Positions 1-8,100 of a stretch of 12,832 nucleotides of DNA are shown here, one piece after another. Source of the DNA: Planctomycetaceae bacterium (GTDB taxonomy: Bacteria > Planctomycetota > Planctomycetia > Pirellulales > Thermoguttaceae). Where the stretch lies: assembly GCA_031287585.1 (NCBI GenBank), contig JAITST010000467.1:1-12832 (forward strand), in the 5' to 3' direction. The notes below the pieces were generated by a model. It saw only the letters and a program-made list of their open reading frames with translations. It did not search any database and had not been told where the DNA came from. Numbering within the stretch: position 1 is the stretch's first letter; each line of letters opens with the position of its first letter. A program made the position numbers and the translations under genes.

Positions 1-296
1 ACCTTTGCCGACACAGTTCCCGATGCCAGTACGATTTGGCTTTTTGCCGAAACACTCAAGTCGGAAAATATGGAGCGTCATCTGTTCGACTTGTACAACG
101 AGGAGTTATTCAAACAAGGGATTGAGGTGAAACGCGGCTGTATTATGGACAGCACGTTTGTCGAAGTTCCGGTACAACGTAACACTCGTGAGCAAAATGC
201 ACAAATCAAAAACGGGATTGTTCCCGCCGAGTTTATCGAAAATCCTTATATATTAAATGTCAATTTATTGACGTTGCAAGGTATACCAAAAAATAA
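1..296 (+). pseudogene. IS5-type transposase fragment, frameshifted and truncated
   Basis: This is the relic of a DDE transposase of the IS5 superfamily. Reading frame 1 is open from the window edge and gives a 'VPDASTIWLFAETL' stretch, the usual IS5 helix-turn region before the catalytic core. An in-frame ATG lies at 70. Next come 'GIEVKRGCIMDSTFVE', whose Asp fits the first catalytic Asp of the DDE triad (consensus G-x-I-x-D-A/S-T), and 'RNTREQNAQIKNGIVPAEFIENP', typical of the family just before its 'DARWTKKN' block. That block is present in a different frame: 'DVARYTKK' is encoded at 270-293 and is followed by TAA at 294-296. The gene has therefore suffered a frameshift near 255-270 and a stop. 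The second Asp and the Glu of the triad are not found downstream, and no terminal inverted repeat could be placed. The original frame runs on to 384 but encodes unrelated residues there. It is almost certainly inactive. Confidence 0.75.
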
Positions 297-549
297 CCGA
301 TGTCCTGAAAATATACGTTCCCGCCGGAAGAAAAATTGGGAAAGGGCAGTCAACGGAGTACTTTATCGTAATTCCGAAACGTAGTCAAGACCGTTTAAAA
401 GGATCTTTCACTGATTACTTTCTTCGGCGTTTTTCGCCAACGCACAACGTCAAATTGTTACCGTTTGGGCTTTGGGGCGGTAAAACTTTTATTTTCTGTG
501 TTTCTACCATCGGTTCGTTTTTATTTAGTTTGCCGACGGAATTAGGACG
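297..549. other. Non-coding stretch between transposase relic and xylanase promoter
   Basis: No gene can be supported here. One frame is free of stops from 272 to a TGA at 551-553 (93 codons) but has no ATG near its start, no ribosome-binding site, and a translation I do not recognise, so it may be chance or further transposon debris. No clear rho-independent terminator was seen. The right end merges with the promoter of the xylanase gene. Confidence 0.4.
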
Positions 550-578
550 TTGACATATTCATTGAAATCGTTTATGAT
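550..578 (+). promoter_or_regulatory. Sigma70 promoter of the GH10 gene
   Basis: A perfect -35 box TTGACA (550-555) is followed after exactly 17 bp by TATGAT (573-578), five of six matches to the -10 consensus. Transcription would begin near 585, leaving a leader of about 44 nt before the ATG at 629. That leader is rich in pyrimidines and has no Shine-Dalgarno sequence. No flanking operator dyad was noticed, so the gene may be constitutive or controlled by a site outside the boxes. Confidence 0.75.
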
Positions 579-628
579 ACTGCCTGTTTATTCCCTTCCT
601 CATTTTTTTCTCTAATCAGTTTTTAATT

Positions 629-1924
629 ATGAAACGTATCATTTTATCACTCACTGTTGTGCTTTCGTCAACTTTTGTTTTTGCACAGGATAACTGGCAA
701 GCGGAGGCGAACTCTCGTATCGAACAGCACCGCAAGGAAAATGTTGTTATTACCGTTGTGCAGAACGGTAATGTTGTTGACGGTGCAACGGTTGAACTTC
801 AGATGTTGCGGAATGAATTTTTGTTTGGGGCTAACATTTTTATGTGGGGACATTGTAACTCGGACGCTGCTAACGACGCTTACAAAAAACTGTACGCCGA
901 TTTGTATAACTTCGCTACGCTTGGTTTTTACTGGTGGGACTACGAAGGCGAGAAAGACGCACCGAAGTACGATTACTCAGATCGTGTTGCTGAATGGTGT
1001 GCGAAGAACGGGATTCGGGCAAAAGGACATCCGCTTGCGTGGAATTTTGTTGACCCGAGTTGGGTGAAGGACATTGATGACGATGAGTTATATCGTCGGC
1101 AGATAGAACGGATAACAAAATGTGCTGAGCGTTTTCGCGGCAAGATTAAGGTTTGGGATGTTATTAACGAAGTCACAAATTGGGATGATGAATATTGTCT
1201 GAAAAACGCAGCGAGATTGAGTAAGTTGATGAAGCAGCATACGCCGGTTGAATTTACGAAGGCGTGTTTCGCCGCTGCGAGAAAAGGGAATCCGTCTGCG
1301 GTTTTGCTGATTAACGATTACGTTACGAGTGCGAAATATGTAGAACTTATCGAAAAGATTGTCGATGCCGATGGCAAACCGTTGTACGATGCGATTGGTA
1401 TTCAGAGTCACATGCACGGAGGCGTGTGGAACAACAAAGAGATATGGGATACTTGCGAACGGTTCGCGGGATTCGGGAAGCCGCTACACTTCACGGAACT
1501 GACGATTATCTCAACGACGGAAAAATTTGACTGGGGTAAGAGACCAACGCTGCCAACGAGTGACGAAGGTGAGCGGAGGCAGCGTGACGATGTTGTGCGT
1601 GTCTATACTATGTTGTTCTCGCATCCGTCGGTTGAAGCGATAACGTGGTGGGACTTCAGCGATCAGGGAGCATGGATGAATTCACCTGCGGGAATGTTGC
1701 GAAAGGATATGTCGCCCAAACCGGCGTATGAAGCGTTGCGTAAACTGATAAAAGAAACGTGGACAACAAACGAAACAAAGAAAACCGACAACACCGGCAC
1801 GACAAAACTACGAGCGTTTCGCGGTGATTACAGTGTAACGGTAACGTTGCCAAACGGCATAAAACGTGAGACGGCGGTGAAGATAACAAAGGATAAGAAG
1901 GAGTTCAGAGTTGAACTGGATTGA
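629..1924 (+). CDS. Secreted GH10 glycoside hydrolase, probable endo-1,4-beta-xylanase
   Basis: This 431-residue protein should cut beta-1,4-xylosidic bonds of xylan outside the cytoplasm, with retention of configuration. Residues 1-19 are a signal peptide (Lys-Arg, a hydrophobic core, then FVFA before Gln20). Residues 30-67 form a small beta domain leading into 'FLFGANIF', the first barrel strand. 'KGHPLAW' is at 132-138. The acid/base is Glu181 in 'WDVINEV', the nucleophile Glu290 in 'LHFTEL', and 'WWDF' at 340-343 lines the active site. Residues 392-431 look like a short beta-sandwich tail. The classical GH10 'ENEMKW' segment is replaced by 'FYWWDYE' (100-106), as I recall from a GH10 branch found in Planctomycetota, Verrucomicrobiota and gut bacteria, so substrate preference is less certain than the fold. 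The start is fixed by the signal peptide, though no Shine-Dalgarno sequence precedes it. A sigma70 promoter lies 51 bp upstream. No transporter or partner carbohydrate gene is adjacent. Confidence 0.93.
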   Translation: MKRIILSLTVVLSSTFVFAQDNWQAEANSRIEQHRKENVVITVVQNGNVVDGATVELQMLRNEFLFGANIFMWGHCNSDAANDAYKKLYADLYNFATLGFYWWDYEGEKDAPKYDYSDRVAEWCAKNGIRAKGHPLAWNFVDPSWVKDIDDDELYRRQIERITKCAERFRGKIKVWDVINEVTNWDDEYCLKNAARLSKLMKQHTPVEFTKACFAAARKGNPSAVLLINDYVTSAKYVELIEKIVDADGKPLYDAIGIQSHMHGGVWNNKEIWDTCERFAGFGKPLHFTELTIISTTEKFDWGKRPTLPTSDEGERRQRDDVVRVYTMLFSHPSVEAITWWDFSDQGAWMNSPAGMLRKDMSPKPAYEALRKLIKETWTTNETKKTDNTGTTKLRAFRGDYSVTVTLPNGIKRETAVKITKDKKEFRVELD

Positions 1925-2118
1925 GTGATTTGGCTCTTATACTGCCGCTCGTCAGGATTTTGATTTCTATCATAGTTGTTGACTTTGTTAATAAGGTACT
2001 CAAGAAAATTGTTGCTAGTTACGAACAAAAACAGATTATTAGAAAACTGGAAAATACTCTGACCAACTTGAACGAATGTTTACATTTCAAGAGTACAACA
2101 ACCCACAAAGGAACTTGA
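1921..2118 (+). CDS. Doubtful small membrane-peptide ORF between xylanase and mod
   Basis: A 65-codon frame starts at TTG, overlapping the TGA of the xylanase gene, and ends just before the mod start, overlapping mod's ribosome-binding site. I do not recognise the product. It would have one hydrophobic segment (about residues 4-21, Leu/Ile/Val-rich), then a basic amphipathic stretch and a possible short coiled coil (about 30-52) with Leu spacing. The only start codons are TTG, and the nearest purine-rich motif (AAGGAG, 1897-1902) is too far upstream. It could be a small coupled membrane peptide, the decayed end of a larger gene, or chance. Its position directly before the defence operon is the main reason for listing it. 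Confidence 0.22.
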   Translation: MSDLALILPLVRILISIIVVDFVNKVLKKIVASYEQKQIIRKLENTLTNLNECLHFKSTTTHKGT

Positions 2119-2123
2119 AAAAT

Positions 2124-4010
2124 ATGAATAACGGCACCAAACTCACCCTTCACACCCCGTCCATTGCGGACGCGAACTTCGCTGCCCTCGCGGCTTTATT
2201 TCCGAACGCCGTCACCGAGACCGTTGACGAAAACGGCAACGTTGTTCGCGCCGTTGATGCTGACGTGTTGCGTCAGGAAATCAACGCCGCCGTTGTTTCA
2301 GGTAAAGAGGAGCGTTATCAATTCACCTGGCCCGATAAGAAAAAGTCCGTGCTGATTGCCAACGCACCGATTGCTGCGACGCTGCGTCCGTGCCGAAAAG
2401 AGAGTGTGGATTTTGACAATACGGAAAACCTCTACATTGAGGGCGACAACCTTGACGTGCTGAAGCTGCTCCGCGAAACGTACCTGAACCGCGTGAAAAT
2501 GATATACATCGACCCGCCGTATAACACGGGTCACGATTTCGTGTATGAGGACGACTTCGCAGAGGACGCGGGCGACTTTTTGCGTCGCGACGGGCAGTAC
2601 GACGAGCAGGGCAACCGCGTTTCGGTGAACCTCGACAGCAACGGCCGTTTCCACACGGACTGGCTGAATATGATTTATCCGCGTTTGCGCATTGCGCGTG
2701 ATTTGCTAACGCAAGACGGCGTGATTTTTATTAGCATTGACGACAACGAAGTTGAGAATCTTCGTAAGGTGTGCAATGATGTTTTTGGTTCACAGAATTT
2801 TGTGGCTCAGTTAGTTTGGCAACGAGCATTTTCGCCTAAGAATGATGCACGTTTCATTTCTAATAGTCATGATTATGTAATTATGTGCGTGAAGAACATT
2901 GATAGTTTTGTTATTGGAAGACTTCCCCGCACTGAAGAAGCAAATGCACGATACTCAAACCCGGATAACGACCCCCGTGGCGTTTGGATGTCGAGCGATA
3001 TTTCAGTTAAGACTTACAATCCGAATACGGATTACCCAATCACCGCCCCTTCGGGGCGAGTGATTGAGCCTCCAACAGGGCGCTGTTGGAGTCTCTCCAA
3101 AAATGAATTTTTGGAGAGACTCCATGATAATCGGATTTGGTTTGGTGATGACGGAAATGGCGCACCGCGAATCAAGCGTTTCTTATCTGACCTGAAATTT
3201 GACGGTATGGCTCCTACGTCTATTATGCTTCATAAAGATGTTGGTCATAGTCAGGAGGGTTCACAGGAAGTAACAAAGCTGCTTGAAGCAGGTGCATTTG
3301 ACGGTCCCAAGCCTGTTAGATTGTTGCGCCGTCTTTTAACACTTGCTAATCTTGAAAAAGACAGCATCATCCTCGACTTCTTCTCCGGTTCCGCCACGAC
3401 CGCTCACGCGGTTATGCAGATCAACGCCGAAGATGGCGGCAATCGCAAGTTTATTATGGTGCAGTTGCCCGAAGTCTGCGACGTGAAATCCGAAGCGGCA
3501 AAGGCGGGATATGCGAATATTTGCGAAATCGGCAAGGAGCGTATCCGCCGCGCCGGGGCGAAAATCAAAGCCGACAGCCCCATGACAACAGACGACCTTG
3601 ACGTGGGTTTCCGCGTCCTCAAACTGGACAGCACGAATATGAAAGACGTGTACTACACGCCCGATGAGTACGCGCAGATGAATTTCAGCTTTGACGGGTT
3701 GGCGGACAACATCAAGGAGGACCGAACGGCAGAGGATTTGCTCTTTCAGGTGCTGCTCGACCTGGGGATTTTGCTTTCGAGTAAGATTGAAATGCGGAAA
3801 ATCGGCGGCAAAAAGGTGTTCTTTGTGGAGGAAAACGACCTCATCGCCTGTTTTGAAAGCGTATCGGACGAACTTGTATCGAAAATTGCGAAGATGAAGC
3901 CGCACTACGCCGTGTTCCGCGACAGCAGTTTTGCCGACGACTCAACGCTCGTGAACTTCGAGCAGGTGTTCAAGACATACAGCCCGGCAACGATTAGGAG
4001 AGTGATGTGA
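2124..4010 (+). CDS. mod: Type III restriction-modification DNA methyltransferase (Mod)
   Basis: This 628-residue protein recognises the DNA target and transfers methyl from S-adenosylmethionine to adenine N6; it is also required by Res for cleavage. The motif order is that of beta-class N6-adenine methyltransferases: catalytic motif IV 'DPPYNTG' at residues 130-136, then a target-recognition region (about 229-394), then cofactor motif I 'DFFSGSATT' at 418-426. The 'GRCWSLSK...NRIWFG' block (about 319-341) is typical of type III Mod. Length fits the family. The ATG at 2124 is preferred over the in-frame ATG at 2076 because AAGGA (2108-2112) precedes it at good spacing. The stop overlaps the next start (TGATG) by one base. 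Rows of 60 bases counted by hand are about 47-62% GC in the conserved ends but 33-47% in most of the centre (about 2700-3360). The gene is thus a mosaic, and it carries three palindromes at 3044-3124. Confidence 0.95.
   Translation: MNNGTKLTLHTPSIADANFAALAALFPNAVTETVDENGNVVRAVDADVLRQEINAAVVSGKEERYQFTWPDKKKSVLIANAPIAATLRPCRKESVDFDNTENLYIEGDNLDVLKLLRETYLNRVKMIYIDPPYNTGHDFVYEDDFAEDAGDFLRRDGQYDEQGNRVSVNLDSNGRFHTDWLNMIYPRLRIARDLLTQDGVIFISIDDNEVENLRKVCNDVFGSQNFVAQLVWQRAFSPKNDARFISNSHDYVIMCVKNIDSFVIGRLPRTEEANARYSNPDNDPRGVWMSSDISVKTYNPNTDYPITAPSGRVIEPPTGRCWSLSKNEFLERLHDNRIWFGDDGNGAPRIKRFLSDLKFDGMAPTSIMLHKDVGHSQEGSQEVTKLLEAGAFDGPKPVRLLRRLLTLANLEKDSIILDFFSGSATTAHAVMQINAEDGGNRKFIMVQLPEVCDVKSEAAKAGYANICEIGKERIRRAGAKIKADSPMTTDDLDVGFRVLKLDSTNMKDVYYTPDEYAQMNFSFDGLADNIKEDRTAEDLLFQVLLDLGILLSSKIEMRKIGGKKVFFVEENDLIACFESVSDELVSKIAKMKPHYAVFRDSSFADDSTLVNFEQVFKTYSPATIRRVM
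3044..3058. repeat. Perfect 6-bp hairpin in mod (first of three)
   Basis: CGCCCC and GGGGCG flank a 3-base TTC loop inside the mod target-recognition region. In RNA this would be a compact GC-rich stem. It lies 11 bases before the second palindrome. Confidence 0.8.
3070..3091. repeat. Perfect 9-bp hairpin in mod (second of three)
   Basis: CTCCAACAG (3070-3078) and CTGTTGGAG (3083-3091) are exact inverted copies around the loop GGCG. Its right arm shares bases 3087-3091 with the left arm of the 38-bp palindrome that follows, so the two stems cannot form at the same time. Confidence 0.85.
3087..3124. repeat. 38-bp palindrome in mod, 18-bp arms with 2-base centre
   Basis: TGGAGTCTCTCCAAAAAT (3087-3104) is followed by GA and then its exact reverse complement (3107-3124). 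All 18 pairs match. The DNA encodes part of a block that is conserved in type III Mod proteins (around 'WSLSKNEFLERLH'), so the palindrome coexists with coding constraint. It could form a cruciform in DNA or a long hairpin in mRNA. No T-run follows, so it is not a classical terminator. Confidence 0.9.
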
Positions 4011-5149
4011 TGGGGAAGAAGAAACTCGCATTGATACCACAAATAGACGATACGGAATTTTATAAGCAGGTCGCCGACTTGCTTGTTTCGGCGCGCAAGT
4101 ATGCTAAACGTCAGTTAGACAACACAATCGTTACCGCCTATTACGAAATCGGGCGAATGATTGTCGAGCGCGAGCAACAGGGTCAGAAACGGGCGCAATA
4201 CGGTGCGAAGCTGATTAAAGGGTTGTCCCAATATCTCACCGGGCAATACGGCAGGGGCTTTTCGGTCGTGAACCTGCAAAGCATAAGAAAATTTTACCAA
4301 GTTTACTCGCAATCAATTCAGCAGTCACTGACTGCTAAATCTGGTGACGATGAAAAAAGCCAATCACTGATTAGCCTTTTTGATGTGAATGCGCAAAAAG
4401 GGCAGTCACTGTCTGCCCAATTCAATCTGACGTGGACGCATTACCAAATTTTGATGCGAATCGAAGATGAATCCGCCCGGCGTTTTTACGAAATCGAAAC
4501 GCTGAATCAGCAATGGTCGGTTCGGCAGTTGCAGCGTCAGGTTGGCAGTTCGCTCTATGAGCGGTTAGCTCTCTCCCGCGACAAGGATAAGGTTATGGCT
4601 TTAGCGAATGAAGGACAGACCGTGGAAGTTCCGCGCGACATCTTCAAGTCACCGTATGTGTTGGAGTTTACCGGGCTTGAGGAGCGGGCGGAATACAGCG
4701 AAACCGAGTTGGAGCAAGTTCTGATAGACAACTTACAGAAGTTTCTGCTTGAACTTGGCAAAGGTTTTCTGTTCGAGGCGCGGCAGAAACGGTTTTCGTT
4801 TGACGAACAGCACTTTTTTGTCGATTTAGTGTTCTATAATCGTCTTTTGCAGTGCTACGTCGTTATTGACTTGAAAACGGACAAAATAAAACATCAGGAC
4901 TTGGGGCAAATGCAGATGTACGTCAATTATTTTGACCGTTATGTGAAGAAGGAATTTGAGAAGCCCACGATCGGGATATTACTGTGCAGGGAAAAAAACG
5001 ACAATATTGTTGAGTTGACTCTGCCTGAAAATTCCAATATCTACGCGTCCGCATACAGCATTTACTTGCCGGATAAAAAACTGTTACAGCAAAAGTTATC
5101 CGAGTGGATAGAAGAATTTGAGGAAACACACGGAGGAAACAACGAATGA
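4010..5149 (+). CDS. YhcG/DUF1016-family PD-(D/E)XK nuclease, inside the type III operon
   Basis: This 379-residue protein belongs to the YhcG (DUF1016) family, a helical N-terminal domain fused to a PD-(D/E)XK-type nuclease fold that is often found in defence and mobile loci; its target is not known to me. The N-terminal domain spans about residues 14-175 ('YYEIGRMIVE', 'LSQYLTGQYGRGFSVVNLQSIRKFY', 'LTWTHYQILMRI'). The nuclease domain spans about 205-355, with probable catalytic residues Asp272 ('FFVDLVFYNR'), Asp287 and Lys289 ('VVIDLK'), then 'DLGQMQMYVNYFD'. All key residues appear intact. A linker at about 100-138 holds three imperfect Gln-Ser-Leu repeats. The ATG at 4010 overlaps the mod stop by one base, with AGGAG at 3996-4000; a GTG at 4007 is an alternative. 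The stop overlaps the res start by four bases, so it is translated with the R-M genes and is likely a working part of that system. Confidence 0.9.
   Translation: MGKKKLALIPQIDDTEFYKQVADLLVSARKYAKRQLDNTIVTAYYEIGRMIVEREQQGQKRAQYGAKLIKGLSQYLTGQYGRGFSVVNLQSIRKFYQVYSQSIQQSLTAKSGDDEKSQSLISLFDVNAQKGQSLSAQFNLTWTHYQILMRIEDESARRFYEIETLNQQWSVRQLQRQVGSSLYERLALSRDKDKVMALANEGQTVEVPRDIFKSPYVLEFTGLEERAEYSETELEQVLIDNLQKFLLELGKGFLFEARQKRFSFDEQHFFVDLVFYNRLLQCYVVIDLKTDKIKHQDLGQMQMYVNYFDRYVKKEFEKPTIGILLCREKNDNIVELTLPENSNIYASAYSIYLPDKKLLQQKLSEWIEEFEETHGGNNE
4321..4422 (+). repeat. Three in-frame imperfect repeats in the YhcG-like linker
   Basis: CAGTCACTGACTGC (4322-4335), CAATCACTGATTAGC (4361-4375) and CAGTCACTGTCTGC (4403-4416) are related copies spaced 39 and 42 bases apart, both multiples of three. 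Each encodes Gln-Ser-Leu. The first copy sits in a perfect 7-bp palindrome around one base (4321-4335), and the last in a near-palindrome with GGGCAG/CTGCCC arms (4400-4418). Family members, as I recall, usually carry a single Q-T/S-L-S motif before the Trp-x-His-Tyr block, so this is probably a local expansion. Confidence 0.6.
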
Positions 5150-8100
5150 AGTTTAATTTCAAAATACAGCCGTTTCAAACGGAAGCCGTTGAGAGTGTTG
5201 TGAACATTTTCAATGGACAGCGTAAACAAGAGCATACACAATACCGCAGAGACATCGGTACGGTTGCCGCAGATAACGTTTTGCTTGCCGAAGACGATAC
5301 CGGTTATAAAAACGCGGCAGTCGATTTGGACAAGGCATGTTTACTGAAAAATATCCGTGCTGTGCAAGAACACAATAACATTAAATTGTCGTCGTCTATC
5401 GCCAAAGGATTAGGCGATGTTTCCCTGGACATCGAAATGGAAACGGGGACGGGCAAAACCTATGTCTATATCAAAACGATGTTCGAATTGCACGAACGTT
5501 ACGGCTGGAGCAAGTTTATCGTTGTCGTGCCGAGCATTGCCATCCGCGAAGGGGTAAAAAAGACATTTGAAATCACGCAAGAACATTTTATGGAGTTATA
5601 CGGCAAAAAGGCGAGGTTTTTTGTCTATAACTCCGCGAATCTGCATCAACTCGACGAGTTTTCCAGTGCCTTTGGTATCAACGTGATGATTATCAACATT
5701 CAGGCGTTTGCAGCATCGCTGAAAGAGGATGGCAAGAGTAAGGAATCACGTATCATTTACAGTCAGCGCGACGAGTTCGGCTCCCGCCGTCCGATAGACA
5801 TCATTAAAGCCAACCGCCCGATTATTATTCTTGACGAACCGCAGAAGATGAGTGGCGAAGCAACGCAAAACGCTCTGAAAAACAATTTTAATCCGCTCTT
5901 TTCGTTGAACTATTCCGCAACACATAAAACGCTGCATAATCTTGTTTATGTGCTTGATGCCCTCGACGCATTCCAAAAAAAATTGGTGAAGAAAATTGAA
6001 GTTAAGGGCTTTGATATTAAAAATCTGCGAGGCACGGATAAATATCTTTACCTTGATGAAATCGTTCTCGCACACAACAGACGGCCTCGCGCCCGCTTGG
6101 AATTGGAGGTCAAGCACAAAAACGGTATCAAACGGGAAACGCATATTTTCAATGTCGGTGATACTTTATATGACAAATCGAACAAACTTGAACAATACAA
6201 GGGGATGACGGTAACGGACATCGACCCGTTTCGCGGCACGATAACATTCTCCAACGGAGATACGCTGACAAAGGGCGATGTGAACGGCGACGTTTCCGAA
6301 ATAGACATTCGGCGTATTCAAATTCGGGAAACCATTGCATCGCATTTCGAGAAAGAGGAACAACTCTTTCAGAGCGGTATCAAATGTTTATCCCTGTTTT
6401 TCGTTGACGAAGTGGCAAAATACCGGCAGTACGGCGAAGACGGAACGGAGTTATCCGGTGAGTACGGCAAGATTTTTGAGGAAGAATATAACGCTGCGCG
6501 GGACGAACGTTTGGCATTGGAACGCACACCGTATCACGAGTATTTGCAAGGTATCAAAACAACTGCCACGCACCGCGGTTATTTTTCCATTGACAAACAG
6601 GGACGTTCCGTTAACAGCACGGTCAAACGCGGGAGTGAATTTTCCGATGACATTTCGGCGTATGATTTAATCCTCAAAAATAAAGAGCGGCTGCTTTCGT
6701 TGGAAGAACCGACGCGGTTTATTTTCTCTCATTCCGCACTTCGTGAGGGCTGGGATAATCCAAACGTATTTCAGATTTGCACGCTTAAACACTCGGATAA
6801 TGCCACCGCAAAACGGCAGGAAGTCGGACGCGGCTTACGGATTTGCGTCAATCAAAACGGCGAGCGGCAGGATATTGACGTGCAAGGCGAACAAGTTCAC
6901 AACGTCAATACGTTGACGGTTGTTGCCAGTGAGAGTTATGCGACATTCGTTGCCGATTTACAGAGCAAAATCAAAGAAGATTTATACGACCGTCCTACCA
7001 AAGCAACGGTTGAATACTTTGAAAACAAAACGGTGATGTTCAGCGAAACACGGGTTACGCTTGACAAAAATCAAGCAAACCTGATACATCGGTATTTGAT
7101 TAAGAATGATTACGTTGATGAAAATGACAATGTAACGCAAGCATACCGCGATGCGGCTGCGGCAGGTCAATTTGCTGAATTGCCCGCCACACTTGCACCG
7201 TTCGCTGATGGTATTCACCAACTCGTGCAAAGTATTTTCGCCCCAAGTGCTCTTGAAACTATGATTGACAACGGCAATGCAACGAAGGTGAAAGAAAACC
7301 CGCTCAATGCCAATTTTGCCAAACAAGAATTTCAGGAATTATGGAAAGCGATTAACCAACGGTATGCTTATACAGTAGCATTTGATAGTCCCGAATTGAT
7401 TGAAAAATCGGTCAAGGCAATTAACGAGAACTTGAATGTTACGAAACCGCAATATACCTTGACGGAAGGCGTTCAGAAAGGAGCTGAATTCGACGTAACA
7501 AAAACGAAAACTCGGACACTGGAAAAAGCCGCTGGCAGTTCTGTCAGATATGACATTGTCGGCAAAATTGCGGAAGGGACAACGCTTACCCGCCGCTCTA
7601 TCACGGCGATATTGAAAAAAATATCACCGCAGAAATTGGAATTGTTTTTGCAAAACCCGGAGGATTTTATCAACAAAGTAATAATGTGCATCAACGAGCA
7701 AAAAGCGGCGGTCGTGATTGAACATATTTCGTACAAACCGAGTGCGGAAGTTCCGTATTCACAGGATATTTTCAATATGAGCCGCGATTCGCAGGAATAC
7801 ACGAAGGCAATGCAAGCGAAAAAGGCGGTGCAGGATTACGTGTTTACTGACGGCACATCGAACAACAGTGTTGAGCATCGGTTTGCCAAAGAGTTAGAAA
7901 AAGCGGATGAAGTGGTGGTCTATGCGAAACTGCCGCGGGGACTGAAGGGTTTTTCCATACCAACGCCGGTCGGTAACTATTCGCCGGATTGGGCAATTGC
8001 GTTTCGCAAAGGCACAGTCAAACACATTTTCTTTATTGCAGAAACAAAAGGCACAATGAACAGTTTGCAACTGCGTCCGATTGAAAAGGCAAAGATTTTC

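Noticed and set aside
2076..2123. Upstream in-frame ATG adding 16 residues to Mod
   Set aside because: There is no ribosome-binding site before 2076, while the ATG at 2124 has AAGGA at suitable spacing and begins a more natural N-terminus.
3336..3905. A 189-codon open frame on the minus strand inside mod
   Set aside because: It lies antisense to a conserved methyltransferase segment including the cofactor motif; the high GC of this part of mod lowers stop frequency in the opposite frame.
2124..4010. Simple-sequence repeats for phase variation of mod, as in several pathogens
   Set aside because: No tetranucleotide, pentanucleotide or long homopolymer tract was found in the gene or its leader.
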